Origin: Trichoplax adhaerens | Lineage: Eukaryota; Placozoa; Uniplacotomia; Trichoplacea; Trichoplacidae | Direction: 5' to 3' | Assembly: GCF_000150275.1 (NCBI RefSeq) | Contig: NW_002060953.1 | Span: 1,819,493 to 1,883,492 of the forward strand | DNA: 64,000 nucleotides | In this document: one piece after another, positions 40,875-51,168 of the stretch | How positions within the stretch are numbered: position 1 is the stretch's first letter | Layout: every line of letters starts with the position of its first letter | Notes under the pieces: model-generated | Seen by the model: the letters and a program-made list of their open reading frames with translations, nothing else | What the model was told of the DNA's origin: nothing | Databases searched by the model: none | Made by a program: the position numbers and the translations under genes

Positions 40875-41270
40875 TCTTCGTCATTATAGTACAGGCGATA
40901 GGTAGGAGCAATGATTCATCCTACTAGTCCAGACCTCTTTAGAATTTCGTAGAATGTTAATACTGTATAGCATGATGGAAAGATCCATCAATATTATACA
41001 TTAAATTGGCCGATTTTGTAGTCATAGTGATCGATAGGGTTGGAGCAATAATTTACCCTTCTAGTAAAAATCTCGCCCCAATTTCTTTGAATATCAATTC
41101 TATATAACATAATGAATGTATCATTCAAATATTTTTATTTAATTAACCATCTTTGTAGTTAAGTATATCGATGGTATTGCAGCAACGATTAATTCTACTA
41201 CTTTAGACCTCTTTAAAATATCGTAGAAAGTCAAAATCTCATATTATGACAGAAAGATCAATCATATATT
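40875..41270. repeat. Three-copy diverged tandem repeat, about 130-140 bp
   Basis: Units near 40880, 41018 and 41160 share GTAGTxATAGTGATCGATAGGxTxGGAGCAATxATT, then CTACTAGTxxAGACCTCTTTAxAATxTCGTAGAA, then GAAAGATCxATCAATATT. It lies just downstream of the secreted-protein gene. Confidence 0.65.
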
Positions 41271-41377
41271 TACTTAGTCCTTAGGGTTATATTAAATACT
41301 AATAAGTTGTCCTATGAGAAGCAGGCCTGATCATTCCAGAATTTTGCAGACAATATCTTGTAAATATTTTAAATTTA

Positions 41378-43883
41378 TTAAATCCAAGATAGCAAGTACA
41401 GTAGTCCTACTATCAAAATATTGCTGTTCACTTTCAAAGCTCCATTATTTGCTGTAGCGTAGGAATAACCGTAGTCGGAGGATATCATCATCTTCTGACC
41501 ATTTCTATCTGGAAATCCACTGCAGACATACATACTCTCAAATACGATCCTCGCAATGGGCGATAAACTATAGAATGAAAATATAGAAAAGAATGATAAA
41601 TGAAAGTTTAGTTTGTACCAGATATTGGCTAGCTTTCATGTTGATTCACCAGCTCAATTACTCGAATAAAGAAATAAACTCATTAAAAGTACATCTTACT
41701 ACTCTTTTTGACATATACTAATATAGAAAAGAATCAATTTTCTCCTACAAGCATGATTCTTTCCTAGTATCACTGCTCAAGACATAATTTGCATTTTGAA
41801 AATGTAGCAGATGAAAGTGTGAAGTTGAGATGGATCTTAAAAGTGTAATTCATATTTTTACTAATGGATTTATTCATTTCTCTGCTCAAAATTGAGGAAC
41901 CTAATGATCATGATACGACTAGTTGCGTAACAGAATTATGAAATCACGACTAAATTATTCATTATGGTTTAAACAAATCAGATTACCAGTATTTTGAACT
42001 GCTCTCGCTGTCTACATTAATTTTCAGTTTTTGATGCAACCGCTATTTTCAGCAGTAGTTTTCTGGTATTATTTGAAAGCCATGTAATTTAAAGCTATAT
42101 TATGCCTGGGTGATTTTATAGGAGGCCAGTGCTCGCAAACCGTCATAAAATCATTTGTATCTGTATCCTAATTACTGGAAAGCTATCATCAGTTACAAAT
42201 ACTTGATTTTACACATTCGTAGCAACTGTAAATGATGTTTAATGAATTTAATAAGGGTTCAAATGATATCTAAGGTAGGAATCTTAATGCTACAACGTAA
42301 ACATTCCTCGAAGTTGTTAAAATTCATTTAATTATAGCAGCAGTATTAATGTATAACTGTCGATATAGCTCAAAATCTCTTTATACTGAAATAGATATAT
42401 ACAGAGTCAGTAATTTTAAACGCTGCTTATCAATATTACAGCTGGTAATGTAAAATTGCAAAAGTGACAGTAAAATGAAAGTTTCCGTAGCTAAAATTGG
42501 AACATATAATGCATAATAATGATGAATGATACAAATACTCGTATAATAGAATCGAACTTACCATTTCATTGCAGCTTGGCAAGACTGTGTTGTAGTCACG
42601 GTAACTACCTTTTTTGCATCTTTGGAACAGTATGGAAGGCTATTACAGACTATTTCCATCCACTGATCAATACATTCCTTAGTGGTATTCATCATGGTTA
42701 AACCTTGCTTAAAGTTGTCTATGTTTTTACCCTGTGTTGGCAAGAAGGGGATGATCCAAGCAGGGAATTGGATACCACTAGGTAATTTACCGCAGATTGG
42801 GGCATTTATAGCGGTAAGAGAAGTCTTTGCACAAGTATTTAATGAATATTCCTTTGATGATTCCGAACAAAAGAACTTTCTAAAATCTTCAGGGAGTTGC
42901 AATGACGGAATAGCGGAACCGCAGGTTAGCGATGTTGCACATCCTGAACTGTAGTCGGGAGTAATGATGGTGGTTCGATCATCTGAGCAGCGCGGCAATG
43001 ATCCCTTACAGATAGTGTTTCTCAGAGAATTTCTGCAACTGCTGTTTAAGGAAGATTGAAGTAGTGGCCAAGAAGTTCGAATCGATTCTAGAAAACCTGT
43101 ATAGCGCCGATAAGGAATGGTGGGGACCATATAATTGACGTTGCAAAAGGATCTAATTTTGCTACTGGGAAGTATACAATCGTCGAGATTGCCGTCTACC
43201 CATACTGTAAATTTTGTATCTCTTTTCGCTGTAGTTTGCTAGGTAAGAGAAATAAAATATATCATGGAGCAGAATCATTCTCATTAAGATGTGCATTTCC
43301 GTATTAATTTCAGTACGTCATTTTGAAAATTTCTGTGCCTATATTAATTTATGTTGAAGAGCAAAAGTAGTATTCACGTTAACCTAATAAACTACGACTA
43401 AATTAAAATTTCATCAATTTATATAACACCTATAGACTGCTTTAATTAATGAAACATTCTAGTTAATATGAGGAAATGGATTTGTTATAATTAGACTTTT
43501 AACGTGATGATTTAGCAAAATATGGAGAAGAATTTGACGCAAAGACGATTAGAACTAGACAAATAATAACCTGGTAAGGTATAGCTAGCTATAAATGAGA
43601 TACTACATAGATTTAAAATTTTCATTATATCCACTATTATTATATGAAACCGGGTTGATTAAAATAAAGCATATTCAATAGATAACAACTGATTACGTTA
43701 TCATAATTATCAAGATAGATAAGATATTTCCTACACCAACTTAAGTGGCTAATTGATTGAGTAAATCTTTGCTTACGTTGCATATATACAAACCTGTTCT
43801 CTTCGTTGAAGCGTAGAAGCTTTACTACTTTGAGCTAAGAGCGAGGTCGATAAAATTGCTAGAACAGCTAGAATGAATTTCAT
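41378..43883 (-). CDS. Secreted, probably GPI-anchored protein with two Frizzled-CRD-like modules
   Basis: Hand-built three-exon gene. Exon 1 is 43883-43794 (30 codons, a clear signal peptide MKFILAVLAILSTSLLAQ), intron GTTTGT...CTAG. Exon 2 is 43238-42562, donor GTAAGT. Exon 3 is 41519-41378, after CTGCAG. Phases agree throughout and yield 302 residues; the exon 2/3 junction makes a cysteine codon. Module 1 has Cys in DDC, SFC, SSC, TIC, PRC, SGC and LTC, with YMVP and WPLL in the places where Frizzled CRDs carry Y..(M)P and FWPL. Module 2 repeats the core as KEC-x7-C-x3-LPYC, ending at the splice-made Cys. The C terminus (ANNGALKVNS, then the hydrophobic NILIVGLLYLLSWI) fits a GPI-attachment signal. 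An AATAAA overlaps the stop. Expected at the outer membrane face; ligand unknown (Wnt or lipid binding is only inferred). Confidence 0.72.
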
Positions 43884-45330
43884 AGCTCCAAAGTTTTTTC
43901 CTTTAAACAGTTAAAATTGTCATTAAAAATATCGATTAACAAATGATGTTCCATTACATAAATGATGATCTAATAATGAAAATCATTTATAACTAGATAA
44001 TTAATTATTAATGTATTAGTCCGATTTCCCATTGAAATTAGGAGACAGAAAAATAGCTAAATAATAATGTAATAGAAAAAGTTTTATTATCTAGAGATAA
44101 CTGGTTGAGCTGGAGTAAATGATTGGACTTATAATGCCAAATCTATCTTCATAAAACTCATTATGATTTTAACATAAAGCTAGGTTAATTATTATTAGTG
44201 TGCTACGGTACATTAAGCTTTTTTGACTACTAAAACTTATTTTAATCGAGTAAAATTCTTATAAATAGTATTGCCTCGCGAAATATATCTTAATAGCAGT
44301 GTGTGAGAATTGTTCTATATTAAGCCTTTTTGGCTATAAAACTTATTATAAATGAGTAAAATTATTATGAATAGCATTGTAATGAATGGTGCACGAGAAA
44401 TACTTTATGTCTTGTACAATGAAGAATGTATTAGGCTGACAAGTGCATATATCAAGAACGGTTAGAAATGCACCGGTATAAATCAAGGAAATAAAAATGC
44501 AGACTCTATTATAAGTAGACTGTACAAATGTTGAGATACAGCACTCAGATTATCAATGCAGCTATTTCCTCATTTGTAAAGCTATTTTAAGGTCAGAATG
44601 CAATAGAAAATAGTAAACATTAATATAAAATGATGGCATACAATAAATGATATTAGGATATATTGCTAATGCTAAGATGATCATCTTGGAATACGATTAC
44701 TGAGATATCATAGTCGTAGCTCTGAAACTCAGCTATTTCCTTTACATCGAAAATGCTAAGTTTTATTCGTGTGGATCTTCCTTAATGCTATTTCGCTAAG
44801 ATAACGTGGATATTGTATTAAACGGAAAACGACTTATAGTCTAAAAATTATATTGGTTTATAAATTAATTATTAGAACGCCATTTGTCATGTAATTTAAT
44901 TTGATATGGCCTTACAGATAAGAATGTCGACTACATATTTAGCTTTTAATAAGTTTAAAATACACGCAATCTACTATTCTCCATCGTTATAATCGATCCA
45001 TCTTAGAAATTGGCAAGAGGATAAGCTCTGTTTCCATTTATCTTATAAGGTAAAGTAAATATCTCAGACAGAGTAGGAGCTGATAAATTACCAATCCATG
45101 TAATAGATGTTGTAATCTTAGTTTGTAATCGCGTACGCTTTAGAGTGTAAATTACGCGTAAAGGACGCATCAGTCTTGCTGTACGCACGTGTCGATACGA
45201 ATACTTGGATTTAAATATTATAATATTGAACTATTACAGAGTCAGTTGGTTTCTCAGAGCTAGCATTTACGGGCAATGTAGTTAATAGAGAATTAAAGTA
45301 TTACTTAACTGAAGATCATCAAGTTGTTGT
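43884..45330. other. Gene-poor AT-rich interval
   Basis: No supported gene. Two similar blocks (TTTTTGACTACTAAAACTTATT near 44220 and TTTTTGGCTATAAAACTTATT near 44326) show a local duplication of about 107 bp. Confidence 0.35.
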
Positions 45331-45393
45331 GAGCTAGGAGATCGAACATATCCTCTATCTGATAGTCAGAGTACCTCATGAGCTATCCCCAGC
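45331..45393 (-). repeat. tRNA-like element (possible tRNA-derived SINE remnant)
   Basis: Read on the minus strand, an A-box-like TAGCTCATGAGGTA follows GGGGA. A possible anticodon-arm hairpin (CTCTG...TAGAG) and a B-box-like TGTTCGATCTCC come next. The order and spacing of the Pol III boxes fit a tRNA, but the acceptor ends do not pair and the anticodon loop is oversized, so a working tRNA is unlikely. Confidence 0.4.
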
Positions 45394-48224
45394 TTCGTCT
45401 CATAACGGTATAACGAACAGTAACAATAGCCTCTTTATAACATAGGTAACTGACAGGTATAATTAATCAGACGTTGAATAATCTGAATCTGAAGCTGAAC
45501 ATTTGAGTTAGGTATATAGAATCAATGCCAAAATATATTAGATCAATCATACTTTAATAAGCATCGATTAGTATCTTATTGGTGTTTTTGTATGATATCA
45601 ATGGTCAATTCGTAGAAACTGGCAGCAATGAAATGAGTAAGTTAACCTATGCAAAGTTTAATAGCCAAATTCCTATCCTGTGGTAGGGCATATTAATTGC
45701 CTGCTTTTATTGCAACAGCTGCACATCATATATAGTGTCATGTCAATAGCGATCGAGTATATGAGCAAATTAAAATCTAGCTGCAGTATCTTCTCAGAAA
45801 ATAAAGTATTTCCATCAACATACATTATAATATAAACTTGCATTAGAGTCCTACTTAGAGATGCCTATTAATTATACAAAGAACCACACCTATAATGATT
45901 GAGGTTATGTACCTATTAAGATTTAACCGCAGAATTATCTCAAGCATTAAAGTATTTCAATTTATAATTGTTATACCAAAACCCGCAATAAGGTTTCACA
46001 GAAAAGAGCGATTATAATCTTCGGGAATCTACTAGATTATTTTAAAAATACTTAAGAATCATGGTAGTGTTACATTGTGATGACTAAGTTTCCTACCCAG
46101 TATTCATTTGGAAAGCTGTCATACCTAGAAACTATAAACAAAATTAATTTATGATGTACAGGCTATAACGAAGCCTGTATTAATTAATTCTATTTATTTT
46201 GGCTTCATTCGATGGAATAAATAAAAAAATTATTGGCCACCTATCGTGTTCTTACAGAATATGTCTCGGCAAGTCCCATATTATCATGAGCCGATTGCTT
46301 GTAATCTTGTTAAATTTACGCTACCAAAGATTTGTTGACATTATAATTATGATTTTGCATGACTGATTAAATTATTGTGTAGGATATCTATCTTGCGATG
46401 CTGGCTAATAGGAATCCATATTATGTATTATGGTTAGGTGAGCATATAGAAGCATCACGACTTTTGGAAATTGAGAATCTAAGATAGGGCTTCCTATAAA
46501 AATTGTCACCTATAGAATAAGACTCATCGCTAGATTTATGAAAGCTTGTTTATGCATAGAACGTACGAGCTCATCATGAAAAATTGTTTACAAAGGCACA
46601 ACCAGTCACATCTAGATGATATCTACGCGTTGATATTAGGTGAAAAGGTAAAATAAAAAATTAAGTAATGCAGTAACTAGTTCTAGCCTTCTAGTAAACT
46701 GTTATGAATATCTACATAGGCATTACTAAGGACTATTTTACCTGTTTTATGTTGTTATTAATCAGTATATTTTAATTAAGAATTAAATAAAAGGAATGAT
46801 GCCAAGGTTGGGGCTCTTAATAACATTTTGATCGTACATAATTATAATTTGGAAATTATGATTAATGGTCATGCAGCTTTAGCGGGTTGTTACTATTAAT
46901 TCTCTCGAAAAAATGATTATAGCCGTTTTATCTATGTTCTATAACTAATAATATGTTTGGATAAAAAATCAGAAAGAAAGGATTAAAATCCAGACTCAAT
47001 TAATAATGTCTAGACGACAGGAAAATAGCTGATCTAGGACAAAAAAATGGTTATATTTAGTACCCGCTGGCTTTAATTATACGTCATTATTAATGGCAAT
47101 ATCCTAGTCATCTGACTACTTTCTACATCTTAAGTAACTATAGATGGATGTAATTGGATTATAATTAAATTAGAAGGAAAGTGTAAAATCTAGTCGAAAT
47201 AGTACAGTAGCATATAAAAGGCCTATTGGTTTCTCTTTCTATGATACTATAGACTAGATTACACAACTTTAACCGTAAGCCCCATTGCAGTATCATCCAG
47301 ACGTAGGCTACTATTCCGATAATCGAACTTTTATATGAACATCAAATCACAACGAATTCTTATACTAGATCGATAAATACAGCCAAAGAATACAACTAAA
47401 ATCGGGCTATAATAGATTAGAAATGATCCGATCGCATACATCATAGATCCGAACTGTTCTATAAAATTTTGATTTATGTATTTTAGCAGTTATAAGCTTC
47501 TATAGTATCACTGGTCAGCAGAGATTTAGTTTACACTTAATATTGGCTACGGTATTTAATAATTACATCAGGATCTTTTATAGCAGCTTGCTTTGATTGC
47601 TACTTCTTTATAATGTGAATGCTTATATCCTTATAACAAGATTGATATATCTTTTCGAGTTAAAAAAGCACCCTTATAGTTATTATGTGGTTATCATGAC
47701 CTGTTGACTTGAATAAGATGCAAAATTAAGACAATAAAATAGTTATAAAACATCAATTGATCATAATTTTCGTAATTTTATACTAGAATTGTTGACTGAT
47801 TTGATTGATGATCTGAGAATCGTTATTACGTAAATATCGAAGAAAAAAAAATTGGAAAAGCGCCTCCTATTATTAACATTTCGAATATTTTCCCTTTTAA
47901 CTTTTTGACCAAAATAGACATAGATCATCCCTAATTATATAGTCTAAATTTCAAGTAAGAAGGGAATTTAATAAATACAATAAAATAGATTAAAGTCGTC
48001 ATAATAAAAATATAACAAAAAAGTAGCATTAAGTAAAATAAATGCCAAAGTAACGAGCTTAAAAATAAAATGAATTTGATGGTGGAGTAGAATATGTACA
48101 GCTGATATTAAACAAAAAAGCTGCCCAAATTGAATGGAATAATTAGAATGAAATTAGCTATCATCCAATGCCTAATCGACTTACAGTTATTAAGAGGGCT
48201 AAATAAGCCTGTAAGGATGTAGAA
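45394..48224. other. Gene-free AT-rich interval
   Basis: No supported gene, and no clear array on either strand. Confidence 0.35.
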
Positions 48225-48525
48225 AATCTTCAGCTTAGCAGGTATAGCAATGATTTTCCCCAATACTCCCGCCAATTACATTACCTCTTGTAGCTTGTCG
48301 TAGGCGTTGGTAATGTCATCAACATTTAAATTTACAACCTATCGTCTTGTAAAGTAATCACAACAATTGAATCATTAAAATAAATAATCTCATCAAGTTC
48401 ATATCCTCTGAAATTCTTAATTCATATTAAAAAAATAATCAATCAACTGATCTGCTACATCTAATTTATTAAATCCATCACCACATTTATTAACTTGCTT
48501 ACCAGGAAAATCTTTTACTTAAATT
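48225..48525 (-). pseudogene. Decayed Ty1/copia-type gag-like relic
   Basis: Minus-strand coding-like pieces occur in order but in shifting frames with stops: VNKCGDGFNKLDVADQLIDY, then FRGYELDEIIYFNDSIVV, then NLNVDDITNAYDKLQE, then GENHCYTC. The order (helical segment, G-x-LD, DS(I/L)V-T-L, L-x-x-DDI...L, and the start of a CxxC zinc knuckle) resembles the gag region of copia-class retrotransposons. No protease, integrase or reverse transcriptase was recognised nearby. It could instead be a decayed host gene; low to moderate confidence. Confidence 0.35.
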
Positions 48526-48949
48526 TTAGCATTACATTGCTAGAATAAGTCAAGGACTATTTAGTAGCTATAGTATTCAGAGTTCTATTCTTTAGCCATC
48601 AGCTGAAACGATATTAAGAACGATGATAGTATATCATAATGTTGTTGGATAGGTTATGTTAAAGCTATATTGTGTAGGCTATTTGAAAATAAGAGTATAT
48701 ACCTATTAATTATCAAAATACGGTACTAAAACCGGATATTGTGCATAAATTTACAATGAACAAATCGTTTTAGGGTTCACGCATCATCTTTTGACTAGAT
48801 CGAACAGATTATTATTTATTCTACTGGTATATGGATAGTAATCTTAATAATTCAACAGCTAATTCTTAACGACTAAATTAGTAAACAATATAATAACCAT
48901 GAAATCTTCTAACTAATTCTAGAAAACTGCTCAGCTAGACGTTCATTCA

Positions 48950-50160
48950 TAGAATCATTTTATAATATAACCTATTATCGGTTATTATCAATCGGATTTT
49001 ATATCGTAATACGAGTAGTAACTTTGCATTTAGTAGGTATGGCATAAATATACAGAATATTTGGTGCTTTATTTGATTTCTGGTCAAAAATATATTATCT
49101 TTTAGTATAGTTTCAATTATTATACGCGCACTTTTAAGCAATGCAACTGCCAGTTCAGTTAACTCTGTTCTATACCAGAAGTGTTTTTCGTAAGCAAGCT
49201 ATGTACAGACTCCGTTCGTACTAACTATCTAGTTAAAGAAGTGTGGTACTATAATCGAGGGGATAGGAGCTTTAATTTGTTGCCATACTAAGAGATTTCG
49301 TTCTATCTTTTAAATTCCTTAACGTAAGTACACAATAACTTTAACTCAGAAGTTGTGACGAATTGAATTAACTTTGCTCTATATAGAAGTCATTTTTATG
49401 CTGTTGAGATAGTCTACTCAATAACAAACATCATCTTTGAAGTATATGAGACTCTTATACGCAAGATTTGCTAATTTATTTGATTTCTGATCTGAAAAAT
49501 ATCGTCTTCTAGTAAATTATATATCAGATTTTTAGGCTTTAAAGCAAAAGTAATTACCAGTTGAATTAACTCTACTTCATATTAGAATTATTCGATTTAA
49601 GCAGGCAGTGTATAGGTTATGCTATGAAACCTATTTTATTGACAATAATATTGCCAATCTATGTCAAAANNNNNNNNNNNNNNNNNNNNNNNNNNNNNNN
49701 NNNNNNNNNNNNNNNNNNNNNNNNNNNNNNNNNNNNNNNNNNNNNNNNNNNNNNNNNNNNNNNNNNNNGCTGTGTTGTGAACTTATTTTATTTGCGGTAA
49801 TATTAACTTTATAACAATGGATTATAGTGCAATTTTATAGAAGAATGATTTAACTTCTAGCTTAAAAGATATTATCTCCAATGCTGTTAAAAGTATATAT
49901 TTTAAACTAGAGAAGCAGCAATTGTTTGCTGAATCAACTCTAATTTATGCAAGAATTACTAGAGTAATAGAGACAATCTGCTAACAATTTATAATCATCG
50001 AGGAAATTTCGAACTTTATTTGACTTCTTGCTTACAAGATGTCACCATTTAATCCACTTGAAATTTTTTAATACTTTTTTAAACTAAAGAAAAGAATCAT
50101 GATAACTGAATGAACTCTATTAATTATGCACTATGACCTACAGTATGTTGTTTTTGTTAC
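48950..50160. repeat. Diverged tandem array, about 180-205 bp period, containing the assembly gap
   Basis: CAGTTGAATTAACTCT recurs with changes near 49151, 49353, 49559, 49928 and 50108. TTTATTTGATTTCTG recurs near 49069, 49476 and 50014. The spacing is about 200 bp on both sides of the N gap, so the gap probably hides one or more further units. Confidence 0.65.
49670..49768. other. Assembly gap (99 N)
   Basis: Run of N; true length and content unknown. It lies within a tandem repeat array, a common cause of such gaps. Confidence 0.99.
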
Positions 50161-50989
50161 GTTGATTACTCTAAAGGTATTATCTCGGAATTCCCTAACG
50201 GTGGTTCCATTTTACGTGGAAATAACGATCTTGACGAATTTAACGTACTATATCTATACTAAAACCGGTAGATATCTTTCAACAAGGTACATGTAATGCT
50301 GAATAAGTTCACTACATACAGTCATAATTTGTGCTCTTTTAGTCGGGGTCAATTAGCCAGCAGCGAATAATTAATACGAGCAAGCAATGGTAGGCTCAAC
50401 AATTTAAATATTAACTTTATTATCATGAATGCTATGTAGACATAACAATGTCATCATGAACCCGGCAATACATTACTATAATGAAGATGTGACAATAATA
50501 CTGTATCATTCAGTTATGTTCCACGGTACAATATGATATTGATCGAATTCTTAATCGATTATACTACAGTATACGATACCTACGAATTGAATGATTACAT
50601 TGCAGTAATATACGAGATTATACAACATGCACTGCACCAGAATTACAATTTATGGCTAAAATAAAGATAAAGTGATATATCATTAAAGCTAGCCAATTTC
50701 ACTAAGTTAAGTGAAGGAATAAATAACACCAATACAGATTCTACGATAACACAGTATCATCTACCTTAATAAAGCCCAAAAGTTGATCAACTTTTTGTAT
50801 TAATCAATATTACTATATTATTATAGAGCAGACAACAAAGGAATAACTAGTAACGACAAATAATAACTAATTTAAGAGATGTAGAAATTACTAAAATATG
50901 ATAAAATGAGTTATGCTCGGTTATGGCGTAATTTTAATTAAGCAAACTTTGAATATGTAACATCTCTATGAGATGATCTAGAAGAAATG
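50161..50989. other. 3' flank of the selenoprotein T gene, no gene
   Basis: AT-rich. A minus-strand ATTAAA near 50930-50937 is a candidate poly(A) signal for the selenoprotein T transcript. Confidence 0.35.
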
Positions 50990-51055
50990 CAGAATCATCC
51001 GTCAAAAATTTGAGAAGTCATATTTCTCTTTCAATTTCTGACATCATAGGACATC
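50990..51055 (-). promoter_or_regulatory. SECIS element (form 2 type) in the SELENOT 3'UTR
   Basis: About 120 bases after the stop codon. ATGA (51047-51044) is followed after one base by GTCAGAAATT (51042-51033), which pairs with AATTTTTGAC (51010-51001) with one G-T wobble. An A-rich bulge (GAAA) lies 12 bases after ATGA. A small apical hairpin (GAGAA...TTCTC) sits on top, and GGAT on the 3' side supplies the GA partner. This matches the known SECIS layout of a quartet, a helix of 10-12 bp, apical A's and a mini-helix. It would direct selenocysteine insertion at the in-frame UGA. Confidence 0.72.
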
Positions 51056-51168
51056 TACTTCTAGCCAACCGACATAGAGACAACATTGAAGCCTGATTTT
51101 CACCACTAGCAAGATTTAAACTACTAGTGGATGGTTATTTTCTGTACATTGTACAACTTAGAAACGCT

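Noticed and set aside
42436-42490. Alternative last exon for the Frizzled-CRD-like gene (adds YGNFHFTVTF and a stop)
   Set aside because: It also fits the phase and makes a Cys, but the product ends abruptly with no domain sense. The exon at 41519-41378 gives a GPI-like tail and an overlapping poly(A) signal. It may still be an alternative transcript.
45003-45188. Minus-strand frame reading RLMRPLRVIYTLKRTRL, reminiscent of a voltage-sensor S4
   Set aside because: No other channel segments nearby, no supported splice partners, and the basic pattern is short; treated as chance.
51071-51130. Inverted repeat CCACTAG...CTAGTGG as the SECIS
   Set aside because: It forms a hairpin, but there is no ATGA before its 5' arm; the element at 50990-51055 fits far better.
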